Shown here piece by piece: positions 7,152 to 15,900 of a stretch of DNA of 33,789 nucleotides. Numbering within the stretch: the stretch's first letter is position 1; every line of letters starts with the position of its first letter. Position numbers and translations under genes: made by a program. The DNA lies in contig JANWLS010000002.1 in assembly GCA_025450765.1 (NCBI GenBank), forward strand, positions 1 to 33,789, given 5' to 3'. The notes under the pieces are model-generated. The model was not told the DNA's origin. It did not search any database and saw only the letters and a list, made by a program, of their open reading frames with translations. Source of the stretch: Vicinamibacterales bacterium. Lineage in GTDB: Bacteria; Acidobacteriota; Vicinamibacteria; Vicinamibacterales; CAVVIG01.

Positions 7152-8555
7152 TCAGCCCTCACTCCGGCTCTGCTGGCCGTCGTTCGGCATGGCCGCAGGC
7201 GCTATCTTCGTGGCGAAGCCGTCTTCGCGGTACGCGCGGTCCAGAATCTCGACCGGATGGAGCACCTCGCGGCCGCAGGCCTGCCCGAACTGGAGTGCCG
7301 CGAGTGGGCACTCCGTCGCCCAGACGTCCGCCTCGACCTCCTGCATGCCGACGAACGACTTCTGGCCGTTCTTCATCGCGAGCGGAAAGTTCTCCGTCTT
7401 CATCGCCCATGTGCCGTCGTGGCCGCAGCACTCGGCCACGAGCTGGGGCTTTGCCTGCGGAATGCGCCGGATGAGATCCCGTCCGCGGAACCCGACGTTC
7501 TGTTTCCGCAGATGACAGGGCGCATGGCACGCGACGGGGCCGGCCGGCGTGCTCCGGAAATCCTCTTTCAAACGGCCGGCCACCCGGAGCTCGTGCAGCA
7601 GCTCGCCCAGGTCTCGCGTCCCGGCCGCCACGCGCCTGGCAGCCTCCGCCATGGCGGGATCCGCCGGGTCGTCGAGCAGTTCAGGATATTCCTGCTTGAG
7701 CATCAGGGAACAGGTGGGATTGATGACACCTATCCGATACCCGCGTTCGACGTACGGCCGCAGCGTCTTCACGTTCTCGCGCGCCTGCCGGATCGCAGCC
7801 GGCACGTCGCCGCCGTCGAGCGCCGGCATGCCGCAGCAGCGCAGCTCCGGGCACGCGACCGTGCACTCGTTGTGACGCAGAACCCGCCAGGCCGCCTGCC
7901 CGAGCTCCGGCTTGTTCCAGTTCACGTAGCAGGTCGGCATCAGGACGACCCGATCGTCCGAGCCGTCTGTCTCGCCGCGGCCGTCAGTCTCCCGTGTCAC
8001 CCACTCGGCAAACGGCTGCCCGGCGAACATCGGCAGCCGCTTGTCGCGATGGATGCCGATCGTCTTCTCCATCAGCACGCGATTCGGTTTGAGCGTGTTC
8101 CCCCAGTTGGCGAGCGCCGGCATCGCCGTGCCGAGGCGGCCGATCCGATCCGGGTCGGCCAGCAGCCGCTCCCGCAGCGGCAGCCCCTGCGCCTTCCGGC
8201 GAATCGCGTTCGCGCGCATGATGAGCCGCGGAAAATCGATCTTGAACTCGTGCCCCTCCGCTTCCGTGTAGGGGCAGTTCGTGTAACAGAGCTTGCACTG
8301 GAAGCATTCGTCGACGACCTGGTCGACCTTGGCCTCGGGCAGCTCGCGCACGTCGCCCGCTTCATCGACGGCGTCGAACAGCGTCGGAAAGGACTGGCAG
8401 AAGCGGAAGCAGAGCCGGCACCCGTTGCACAGGTCGAACGTGCGGTGGACTTCCTGGTCGAGGGACCGACGATCCCAGTACTTGGGATCGTTCGGGTTGT
8501 AGGTGAGCCCGTCGGTCGGCGCGTAGCGAATGGGCGATGGCGGGCTCGGAGGCAT
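7152..8555 (-). CDS. Fe-S oxidoreductase with two 4Fe-4S motifs and two CCG domains (GlpC / heterodisulfide reductase-like)
   Basis: 467 residues. Two ferredoxin-type clusters are visible: Cys43/46/49/53 ([12 protein letters not shown]) and Cys84/87/90/94 ([13 protein letters not shown]). Two CCG-type domains follow: PTCYVNW near 207 with CPELRCCG (235-242), and HAPCHLRKQ (344-352) with ECCGHDG (375-381). This is the layout of GlpC/HdrD-like electron-transfer proteins that work on quinone, disulfide or protein partners. No membrane segment is seen. It sits 3 bases after rubrerythrin and 7 before DUF3501, so it is clearly cotranscribed. It could pass electrons to rubrerythrin, which lacks its own rubredoxin domain here; that link is inference. 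Confidence 0.88.
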   Translation of the reverse strand: MPPSPPSPIRYAPTDGLTYNPNDPKYWDRRSLDQEVHRTFDLCNGCRLCFRFCQSFPTLFDAVDEAGDVRELPEAKVDQVVDECFQCKLCYTNCPYTEAEGHEFKIDFPRLIMRANAIRRKAQGLPLRERLLADPDRIGRLGTAMPALANWGNTLKPNRVLMEKTIGIHRDKRLPMFAGQPFAEWVTRETDGRGETDGSDDRVVLMPTCYVNWNKPELGQAAWRVLRHNECTVACPELRCCGMPALDGGDVPAAIRQARENVKTLRPYVERGYRIGVINPTCSLMLKQEYPELLDDPADPAMAEAARRVAAGTRDLGELLHELRVAGRLKEDFRSTPAGPVACHAPCHLRKQNVGFRGRDLIRRIPQAKPQLVAECCGHDGTWAMKTENFPLAMKNGQKSFVGMQEVEADVWATECPLAALQFGQACGREVLHPVEILDRAYREDGFATKIAPAAMPNDGQQSRSEG

Positions 8556-8558
8556 GGG

Positions 8559-8975
8559 TCAGATGGTCTCGAGCGCCCGCTGGAACCTGCCGGCGTGCGA
8601 CCGCTCCGCCTTGGCGAGTGTCTCGAACCAGTCGGCGATTTCGGCAAAGCCCTCTTCGCGCGCCGCCTTGGCCATGCCGGGATACATGTCGGTGTACTCG
8701 TGCGTCTCGCCGGCGACGGCCGACTTGAGCATCTCGGGGACATCCGTGAACGGCAGGTCGGTCGCCGGGTCGCCGACTTTCTTCATGTATTCGAGGTGGC
8801 CGTGCGCGTGACCCGTCTCGCCTTCCGCGGTGTCGCGGAACAGGCCGGCCACGTCCGGATAGCCCTCGATGTCGGCCTGCTTGGCGAAGAACAGATACCG
8901 CCGGTTCGCCTGCGACTCGCCGGCGAAGGCGTACTTCAGATTCTCGTGCGTTTTCGTGCCCTTGAGTGGCGCCAT
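8559..8975 (-). CDS. Rubrerythrin (diiron domain only)
   Basis: 138 residues. The ferritin-like diiron ligand set can be read: Glu20, Glu53, His56, Glu90, Glu93, Glu124 and His127 (motifs [10 protein letters not shown] and [10 protein letters not shown]). Rubrerythrins reduce hydrogen peroxide in the cytoplasm. The usual C-terminal rubredoxin domain is absent (no CxxC pair; about 50 residues shorter than classical Rbr), so an external electron donor is needed. ATG 8975 is chosen because GGAGAG precedes it at good distance; an ATG four codons upstream lies inside that site. It is the first gene of the operon rubrerythrin, Fe-S protein, DUF3501, and its promoter region holds the palindrome at 9023-9057. 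Confidence 0.93.
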   Translation of the reverse strand: MAPLKGTKTHENLKYAFAGESQANRRYLFFAKQADIEGYPDVAGLFRDTAEGETGHAHGHLEYMKKVGDPATDLPFTDVPEMLKSAVAGETHEYTDMYPGMAKAAREEGFAEIADWFETLAKAERSHAGRFQRALETI

Positions 8976-9018
8976 GCATCTCTCCATTTCTTCGAGCCGC
9001 CTCGGCGGCCAGATCCTG

Positions 9019-9048
9019 AGTCTAGTCCTAGATAAGAATTATTATCAA
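9019..9048 (-). promoter_or_regulatory. Promoter of the rubrerythrin operon
   Basis: -35 TTGATA (9043-9048), an 18-base spacer, then -10 TAGACT (9019-9024). The whole element lies within the palindromic operator, so a bound repressor would block RNA polymerase. The leader would be about 35-40 bases with GGAGAG before the ATG. Confidence 0.5.
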
Positions 9049-9057
9049 GTAGGACTA
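9023..9057. promoter_or_regulatory. Fur/PerR-like palindromic operator
   Basis: Two nested inverted repeats stand out in an AT-rich island. The inner one is GATAAGAATTATTATC (9031-9046), a 16-bp palindrome with one mismatch, close to known Fur/PerR boxes. The outer arms are TAGTCCTA (9023-9030) and TAGGACTA (9050-9057), a perfect 8-bp pair. The site is between the rubrerythrin operon and a Fur-family gene, so autoregulation and control of both sides is the obvious reading. Confidence 0.75.
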
Positions 9058-9117
9058 ACGAACAACTTGGCCAGCCGGGGTTGCCGCCTGGCGGCCGCTT
9101 GTGTTACCTGTGTGTCA

Positions 9118-9588
9118 ATGAAGAGGAGCGTGGCGGAGCGCCGGTTCGCGACCCTGCACGAGCGTTCGGCCTCGAGCGGACTGCGGATGACGCCCCAGCG
9201 TGAGGTGCTGTTGCGCGTGCTCAGCCGCGCGGCGGACCACCCGACGGCCGATCAGCTCTACCGCCAGGTGCGCCGCCACCTGCCGTCGATCTCGCTGGCC
9301 ACGGTCTACCGCAACGTGCAGGATCTCGTCCGGGCCGGCGTGCTCGCGCCGCTCGAGCACGCGGGCGCGGCCGTGCAGTACGAGGTCAACCCCGACGATC
9401 ACCATCATTTCGTCTGCCGCGCCTGCGGCCGCGTGTGGGACGTATACCTGCGGAGCATCGACTACGCCGTCGATCGCCGGAAGTCGCCGGTGCCGGCCGC
9501 CACGATCGACCGCGCCGACATCCAGCTGCACGGCCTGTGCGCGGGGTGCGCCGCCAGGGCGGGCTCCGGTTCGGCTGGCGCGCGCTAG
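9118..9588 (+). CDS. Fur/PerR-family transcriptional regulator
   Basis: 156 residues. The winged-helix part contains [14 protein letters not shown] (23-36), [11 protein letters not shown] (41-51) and the recognition segment [15 protein letters not shown] (57-71). The C-terminal half carries the histidine-rich metal site DDHHHFVC (93-100) and two structural zinc pairs, Cys100/Cys103 and Cys141/Cys144. It is divergent from the rubrerythrin operon across a Fur/PerR-like box, so a peroxide-sensing PerR role is more likely than iron control, but sequence alone does not settle this. ATG 9118 lacks a clear ribosome-binding site; GTG 9130 is an alternative. Its TAG stop shares the palindrome CTAG with the convergent glnS stop. 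Confidence 0.88.
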   Translation: MKRSVAERRFATLHERSASSGLRMTPQREVLLRVLSRAADHPTADQLYRQVRRHLPSISLATVYRNVQDLVRAGVLAPLEHAGAAVQYEVNPDDHHHFVCRACGRVWDVYLRSIDYAVDRRKSPVPAATIDRADIQLHGLCAGCAARAGSGSAGAR

Positions 9589-9953
9589 CGGTTCTGCCGT
9601 TCCTCGATCTTCGCCCACGTATCGCGCAGCGACACGGTTCGGTTGAAGACCAGGTGACCGGATGTCGTGTCGGCGTCGACGCAGAAATAGCCGAGGCGCT
9701 CGAACTGGCACCGGTGGCCGGGCGCCGAGCCCGCCAGCGACGGCTCCGCCTTGCAGCCCGTGAGGACTTCGAGAGAATCGGGATTGAGGAAATCGGTGTA
9801 ATCCCGCCCGTCGTGGCCGTCGGGATCCTCGACCGTGAACAGCCGGTCGTACAGCCGGACCTCGACATCCTGCGCGTGGGCCGCCGACACCCAGTGCAGC
9901 GTCGCCTTCACGCGGCGGCCGTCGGGCGCATCACCGCCTCGGGTCGCCGGATC
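9585..9953 (-). pseudogene. glnS: C-terminal part of glutaminyl-tRNA synthetase, downstream of an in-frame TAA
   Basis: Directly after the TAA at 9954-9956 the same frame continues for 122 residues with clean GlnRS C-terminal sequence: [58 protein letters not shown] and [17 protein letters not shown]. This is the second half of the anticodon-binding beta-barrels. The stop replaces the residue expected to be Tyr in the common RCTYDP motif, and one base (TAT or TAC to TAA) explains it. It would be expressed only by readthrough or by re-initiation (for example GTG 9911). No other lesion is seen, so this is either a very recent nonsense mutation or a base error. Confidence 0.85.
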
Positions 9954-11318
<1,365 letters not shown>

Positions 11319-11342
11319 AAGACGGTTCAGTGCTCCCGCTTC

Positions 11343-11372
11343 ACGATACCGGCCCCGCGCCAGACACGTCAA
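11343..11372 (-). promoter_or_regulatory. Promoter candidate for glnS
   Basis: TTGACG (11367-11372), an 18-base spacer and TATCGT (11343-11348) read on the minus strand. The -35 box is adjacent to the -35 box of the divergent promoter at 11374. Confidence 0.45.
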
Positions 11373-11373
11373 T

Positions 11374-11404
11374 TTGAGGGAGACCGGCGGGTCGGTCCTA
11401 CAAT
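11374..11404 (+). promoter_or_regulatory. Promoter candidate for the DUF488 / pdxH / monooxygenase operon
   Basis: TTGAGG (11374-11379), a 19-base spacer and TACAAT (11399-11404). The predicted start point near 11411 leaves a leader of about 25 bases with AGGGGGA before the ATG. The spacer is slightly long. Confidence 0.4.
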
Positions 11405-11435
11405 GGAGGACAAGCGTGCACGAAGGGGGAACATC

Positions 11436-11858
11436 ATGTTGAAGCTCAAACGCGCGTACGATCCGGCGGCGGCCGGCGACGGCCGGCGGGTGCTCGTCGA
11501 ACGGCTCTGGCCGCGCGGCATCTCGAAGGACAACCTGAAACTGGACGGGTGGCTGAAGGACGTCGCGCCATCGACCGGTCTGCGGCAGTGGTTTCACCAC
11601 GATCCGGAGCGGTGGACCGAATTCCAGCGACGATACCGTCGGGAATTGAGCGCGCATCCCGACGTCTGGAAGCCGCTCGTCGCCGCGGCAACGGCGGGAC
11701 CGGTCACGCTCGTCTACAGCTCGCACGACACCGAGCACAACAACGCCGTGGCGCTTCGCGCGTTCCTCACACCGAAGATCCGGCGCCGCACCACCTCGTC
11801 GACGGCCGGCCGGCGTACGAGCGGCACGGCGCGCGCCCGCACGCGAGCGAAATCGTGA
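11436..11858 (+). CDS. DUF488 (YeaO-like) family protein
   Basis: 140 residues. Family motifs are clear: LKLKRAYDP (2-10), [17 protein letters not shown] (19-35), [22 protein letters not shown] (40-61), F..RYRREL and [18 protein letters not shown]. Function of this family is not established. The core is the usual length (about 112 residues); it is followed by a basic, Thr/Arg-rich tail of about 28 residues that looks unstructured. ATG 11436 is preceded by AGGGGGA. The TGA stop overlaps the GTG start of pdxH (GTGA), so the two are translationally coupled. An upstream in-frame ATG at 11403 lies in the promoter region and is less likely. Confidence 0.85.
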   Translation: MLKLKRAYDPAAAGDGRRVLVERLWPRGISKDNLKLDGWLKDVAPSTGLRQWFHHDPERWTEFQRRYRRELSAHPDVWKPLVAAATAGPVTLVYSSHDTEHNNAVALRAFLTPKIRRRTTSSTAGRRTSGTARARTRAKS

Positions 11859-12445
11859 CGGTTGTCGAACCGGATCCGATCGCGGCCGTCACCGCGATCC
11901 TCGAGCGGGCGAAGGCGGCAGGCGGCTACGACCACACGGCGATGACGCTGGCCACGGTCGGTCCCGACGGCCGGCCGGCGTGCCGCTTCGTCCTGCTGAA
12001 GGGCATCGATGCACGGGGGTTCGTGTTCTTCACGAATCTCTCGAGCCGCAAGGCCGAACAGATCGCCGGGTCCCCGTTCGCGGCACTCTGCTTCTACTGG
12101 GCCTCCATCCTGGTCCAGGTCCGTGTCGAAGGCACCGTCGAACCGATCGCCGCTGCCGAAGCCGATGCGTACTTCGCGTCGCGCCCGCGCGGACATCAGC
12201 TGTCGGCGTGGGCCTCCCGCCAGAGCTCCGTGCTCGACAACCGCGCGACGTTGGAGCGGCGGTTCGAGGAATACACCCGCCGGTTCGAGGGCGAGCCGGT
12301 TCCGCGACCGCCTTTCTGGTCCGGCTATCGGGTGATCCCCGATCGGATTGAAATCTGGACACACCACGACGACCGGATGCACGACCGCCTCTTGTACACG
12401 CGCACAGCCTCCGGCGGCTGGACCACCGAACACCTCTACCCATGA
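11855..12445 (+). CDS. pdxH: Pyridoxamine/pyridoxine 5'-phosphate oxidase
   Basis: 196 residues. It oxidises pyridoxamine or pyridoxine 5'-phosphate to pyridoxal 5'-phosphate with FMN, in the cytoplasm. Typical motifs: [22 protein letters not shown] (FMN site), [64 protein letters not shown] and the C-terminal HDRLLYTR with LYP end. Length is slightly short for the family because the N-terminal arm is brief. The GTG start overlaps the DUF488 stop and its own stop overlaps the ATG of the monooxygenase, so the middle gene is coupled at both ends. Why a cofactor gene is coupled to the other two is not evident. Confidence 0.93.
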   Translation: MTVVEPDPIAAVTAILERAKAAGGYDHTAMTLATVGPDGRPACRFVLLKGIDARGFVFFTNLSSRKAEQIAGSPFAALCFYWASILVQVRVEGTVEPIAAAEADAYFASRPRGHQLSAWASRQSSVLDNRATLERRFEEYTRRFEGEPVPRPPFWSGYRVIPDRIEIWTHHDDRMHDRLLYTRTASGGWTTEHLYP

Positions 12446-13611
12446 CCCGAGTCGCCATCGTCGGCGCCGGCATCGGTGGGCTGACCACGGCCATCGCGTT
12501 GCGGAGTTTCGGGTTCGAGGCTGCCATCTACGAGGCGGCACCAGCCCTCGCACCGGTCGGGGCAGGGATCTGGGTTCCCCCGAACGCGATGCAAGTGCTG
12601 GCAGCCCTCGGCGCGCGCGAGGCTGTCGCCGCTGCCGGCGTGCGAATCGATCGGGTCCAGATCAGAACCATCGAAGGCACGGTCCTGCAGGAGCTCGACG
12701 CGGCAGCCGCCCGCGAGCGATACGGCGAACCCATCATCTCGATCCTTCGCACGCGTCTCGTCGAGGCGCTGGCAGCTCGGCTCCCGGGGCACCTCGTCCA
12801 ACCGGGCAAGCGATGTCTCGGGGCCACTCACGATCAGGAAGGCGTCACGCTCCGCTTCGATGACGGATCAGAGGCACGCGCCGACCTCGTGGTGGCCGCC
12901 GACGGCATCCATTCGGCCCTCCGCAACTCCCTGTTCGGCCCGACCTCCCTTCGCTATGCCGGCCAGACCTGCTACCGCGGCATCGCGCGCATGGCGTCTG
13001 GCGAGCTCGGGCACACGTGCGCTGAGACGTGGGGAACACGTTGCCGAATCGGCTACTCCGCCGTCGGACCGGACGAGGTCTACTGGTTCGCGCCAGTGTC
13101 CTCGCCGGCCGGCACGCGCCTCGATCCGGTCCGCGTCAAGGCGCAGCTGCTCGACATGTACGCAGCCTTTCCGCACCCGGTGCGGTTGATGCTGAGCGAG
13201 ACGCCGACCGATCGGATCATCCAGACGGACCTGCACGACTTCGCGCCGTTGCCGCGCTGGTCGACCGGTCACATCGTGCTGCTCGGCGACGCGGCCCACG
13301 CGATGACGCCAAATCTCGGCCAGGGCGGTGCCCAGGCGATCGAAGATGCGTGGGTGCTCGCCTCGGAGCTGGCTCGGCAGGATTGGCGCGGTGCGCTCGA
13401 GGCCTACGAGGCGGCGCGCAAGCCGCGCACGAGCTGGGTGGCCGCCGCCGCACGCCGGATCGGGCAGATCGCCCACCTCGAGAATCCTCTCGCGCAGGGG
13501 TTGCGCAATGCGCTGATGACGCGAACCCCCGCCTCGATCCAGCGGCGACACGTCCAACGGCTCTTCTCGGCCGAACACCTGGATCTACCGACCACGGCGC
13601 CGGCCACCTAG
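12442..13611 (+). CDS. FAD-dependent monooxygenase (class A, PHBH/UbiH-like fold)
   Basis: 389 residues. The N-terminal dinucleotide-binding motif is VAIVGAGIGGLTTAIAL (4-20) with IYEAAP at the end of the second strand; the middle motif is LVVAADGIHSALRN (DG motif); the second FAD motif is LLGDAAHAMTPNLGQGGAQAIEDAWVL. This is the standard layout of single-component flavin hydroxylases acting on aromatic or related ring substrates using NAD(P)H and oxygen. The substrate cannot be read from sequence. It starts inside the pdxH stop (ATGA). The C-terminal part is short and lacks an additional thioredoxin-like domain. It is convergent with the GT39 gene, with a gap of only 10 bases. Confidence 0.9.
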   Translation: MTRVAIVGAGIGGLTTAIALRSFGFEAAIYEAAPALAPVGAGIWVPPNAMQVLAALGAREAVAAAGVRIDRVQIRTIEGTVLQELDAAAARERYGEPIISILRTRLVEALAARLPGHLVQPGKRCLGATHDQEGVTLRFDDGSEARADLVVAADGIHSALRNSLFGPTSLRYAGQTCYRGIARMASGELGHTCAETWGTRCRIGYSAVGPDEVYWFAPVSSPAGTRLDPVRVKAQLLDMYAAFPHPVRLMLSETPTDRIIQTDLHDFAPLPRWSTGHIVLLGDAAHAMTPNLGQGGAQAIEDAWVLASELARQDWRGALEAYEAARKPRTSWVAAAARRIGQIAHLENPLAQGLRNALMTRTPASIQRRHVQRLFSAEHLDLPTTAPAT

Positions 13612-13621
13612 CCGGGACCGC

Positions 13622-15190
13622 TCACATCCAGTTCTTCGTGGTCGGCCACACCGCCGCCAGCGGCCTCTTCAGTCCGCGACAGAGGAATATCGACCGATTC
13701 TCGTACGGCATCGCCAGCGGGTCGTGGGTGCGGGCGGCGACGATGGCTGAGCTGAATTCCTGCTGAAGCTTTGCGAGCGAGTCGTCGCTGTCAATGACGA
13801 TCATGACCTCGCCCGTGTATCCGCGCGGGCCCCAGAAGAAATAGTTCTGATGACCGCTGATGGCGTGCGGCAGGCCATAGGCCGCACCGAGGACGTCAAC
13901 GGCGGCAGCCTCCCCGTAGTTGCTGCCGTAGATCGCCGCCTTCTCGCGATCGACGGGAGACAGGCTGTCATACACCTGCGCGACGCGAGCCACCATCGCC
14001 GACCACCCGAACCGATCCGCGAAGAACTGCGGCAGCGGTCCACTGCCCTGCGTCTCGGTGTTCGTGCTGTTGAGGTGGAGAGCCCGCGTGTAGCGGATCC
14101 AGGCCTGCGGCGCGAGCACAGGAATCGCCATCGGAAGCGTGAGCGCGCCCGCGATCGCGAGCACGACGCACCAGGCGGGCAGCAGCCAGCGCGTTCTGCG
14201 GGATCCCGCGAATGCGTGCTCCCAGGCCAACGCGCCGGCCGCGAACAACACGGGATAGATCGGCGCCAGGTAGTAATCCTTCGCGTGAAGGTGCATCATC
14301 AGCGCGAGGAACACCAGGTAGGCCACCCCGATCCAGAGAAAGCGCCTGGCGTCGCGCGCGGCGAACAGCCAGACCAGCCCGGGCAGCAGCAGGAAGATGC
14401 TGAGCGGATGCAGCATCAGGATCTGCGCGCCGACGAACGGCAACGGCGCCAGCACGACATTCTTCTGGCTCTGACGGACGTTGTTCAGCCACTCCAGCGT
14501 CGGCCAGTGGTGCTGGAGCTGCCAGAGGCCGTACGGCAGGACGAGGAGCGCCATCAATCCGCCAGCGACCAGCACCCAGCGGCTCCACAACAGCCGGCGC
14601 TGAGGCGTGATGAGAAGCCCGATCACCAGGGCCGCCAGGAAAAAGACCGCCGACGGCTTGTTCAGGATGCCGAGGCCGCCGCAGAGCCCGACGACCAGCC
14701 ACCACCGTGGACTGGCGCCGCGCACCATCAGCATCACGGCGAGCAGAGCGCCCATCCAGAAGACCGGCTCGAAGGCATTCATCGAGAGATAACTGTCGAT
14801 GCCGAGATAGACCGGTGCGATGAGCACGGCGACCATCGCCAGGATCTGCGCCGGGCGCCGCCCTCCGAGCCCCCACACGAGAAGGCCGGTCAGCAGGATC
14901 TTGATCCCTCCCGCGACGGCGGCCGTCAGGCGGAAGAGCGCCAGATCATGAAAGCCGAAAAGCGCGGTGGCGAGGCGGGCCTGCACCGCGACGAGCGGCG
15001 CCTGGTCGACGTAGCCCCACGCGAGGTGCCGACCGCAGACAATGTAGTAGAGCTCGTCGCGGAAGATGCCGTAGCCGGCGTGCTGCGCGACGAGGTTGCC
15101 GAAGAATTCGACGCCGATCTTGACGGCGGCGAAGGCGAGCCCGAGCGCCAGGGCCGCCGTGACACGCTGATGCCGCTCGGCTATGCTCAT
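13622..15190 (-). CDS. GT39-family (ArnT/PMT-like) membrane glycosyltransferase
   Basis: 522 residues with about ten to twelve hydrophobic helices in the first 370 residues and a soluble C-terminal region. The conserved luminal motif GIFRDELYYIVCGRHLAWGYVDQAPLVA (residues about 41-68), carrying the acidic pair typical for GT39/GT83 enzymes, is present, as is SMNAFEPVFW. Such enzymes move a sugar from a polyprenyl-phosphate donor onto a protein, lipid A or glycan on the outer side of the inner membrane. Donor and acceptor are unknown. The start ATG has no clear ribosome-binding site. The promoter of the divergent heme-binding protein gene lies within its first codons. Whether it works with the glycosyltransferase at 1-2114 is unknown. 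Confidence 0.85.
   Translation of the reverse strand: MSIAERHQRVTAALALGLAFAAVKIGVEFFGNLVAQHAGYGIFRDELYYIVCGRHLAWGYVDQAPLVAVQARLATALFGFHDLALFRLTAAVAGGIKILLTGLLVWGLGGRRPAQILAMVAVLIAPVYLGIDSYLSMNAFEPVFWMGALLAVMLMVRGASPRWWLVVGLCGGLGILNKPSAVFFLAALVIGLLITPQRRLLWSRWVLVAGGLMALLVLPYGLWQLQHHWPTLEWLNNVRQSQKNVVLAPLPFVGAQILMLHPLSIFLLLPGLVWLFAARDARRFLWIGVAYLVFLALMMHLHAKDYYLAPIYPVLFAAGALAWEHAFAGSRRTRWLLPAWCVVLAIAGALTLPMAIPVLAPQAWIRYTRALHLNSTNTETQGSGPLPQFFADRFGWSAMVARVAQVYDSLSPVDREKAAIYGSNYGEAAAVDVLGAAYGLPHAISGHQNYFFWGPRGYTGEVMIVIDSDDSLAKLQQEFSSAIVAARTHDPLAMPYENRSIFLCRGLKRPLAAVWPTTKNWM
15159..15187 (+). promoter_or_regulatory. Promoter of the heme-binding beta-barrel protein gene
   Basis: -35 GTGACA (15159-15164), a 17-base spacer and -10 TATGCT (15182-15187). 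The start point near 15194 gives a short leader containing AGGAGAG. The element lies inside the 5' end of the divergent GT39 gene. Confidence 0.55.
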
Positions 15191-15211
15191 ACATCTATAG
15201 GAGAGAACGAA

Positions 15212-15817
15212 ATGTCAGACGAAGTTCGTTATTCCCGGAAACTCGGTCCGCTCACGCCACTCGTGGGCGCATGGGAGGGCAACAAGGGGGTCGACCTCTC
15301 ATTCCACAACAAGGACAAGTGGACGACCAAGACCACCTATTTCGAAAAGGCCTGGTTCAAGCCGATTCCCGTCCAGGAAAACGGGCAGCAGGTCCTGTGG
15401 GGCCTCAATTACGGCATGACCGCCTGGCGCCACGGCGAGGAAGCGATGGATCCGTTCCACGACGAGGTCGGCTTCCTGCTGTGGGACAAAGCCAACGGCC
15501 AGGTGATGCGTAACGTCGTGTTCGGACGCGGCATCGCGATCCTCGCCGGCAGCAGCGCCGGACCGGATGACAAGGTGCTGCGGTTCGACGCCAAGCCAGG
15601 CGACCCGTGCTACGGCGTGCTGCAGAACAAGTATCTGCTCGACCGCGCCGAGCTCCGGAACTTCACCAGCACCTTCACCATCAACAAGGATGGGACGATC
15701 AGCTACACGTCGGATCTGCTGCTGAAGCTCGCCGCCCTCGGCGCGGAGATGCACCACACGGACGAAAACACGCTGCATCTCGTGAAGCGCTTTCACCCGA
15801 GCGCCGAGCAGGCCTGA
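15212..15817 (+). CDS. Heme-binding beta-barrel (FABP/nitrobindin-like) domain protein
   Basis: 201 residues, no signal peptide. The pattern LGPLTPLVGAWEGNKGVDL (11-29), LWGLNYGMTAWR, DPFHDEVGFLLWDKANGQVMRNVVFGRGIAILAG and the closing strands match the bacterial FABP-like/THAP4-type heme-binding beta-barrel family. Some relatives bind ferric heme and isomerise peroxynitrite, but the heme ligand is not certain here, so the activity is inferred at fold level only. The start is secured by AGGAGAG about six bases before the ATG. It stands alone, with its own promoter, and ends facing the acetamidase gene across a large hairpin. Confidence 0.7.
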   Translation: MSDEVRYSRKLGPLTPLVGAWEGNKGVDLSFHNKDKWTTKTTYFEKAWFKPIPVQENGQQVLWGLNYGMTAWRHGEEAMDPFHDEVGFLLWDKANGQVMRNVVFGRGIAILAGSSAGPDDKVLRFDAKPGDPCYGVLQNKYLLDRAELRNFTSTFTINKDGTISYTSDLLLKLAALGAEMHHTDENTLHLVKRFHPSAEQA

Positions 15818-15832
15818 CCACCCGAGCCCGAC

Positions 15833-15874
15833 CCCTGTCCTTCAGGCGCCTCTTCGGCGGCCTGGCGGACAGGG
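15833..15874. terminator. Long hairpin between convergent genes
   Basis: Outer arms CCCTGTCC (15833-15840) and GGACAGGG (15867-15874) pair perfectly; inside, AGGCGCC (15844-15850) pairs with GGCGGCCT (15856-15863) with one bulge and a 5-base loop. Lack of a T-run makes a classical terminator uncertain, but the position between convergent genes fits a bidirectional terminator. Confidence 0.5.
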
Positions 15875-15900
15875 AAGAGGGCGCGTCAGCCCGCGCGGGA

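Noticed and set aside
9585-9953. A stand-alone small gene starting at GTG 9911
   Set aside because: The homology continues unbroken upstream of 9911 to the TAA, so it is the end of glnS, not an independent gene.
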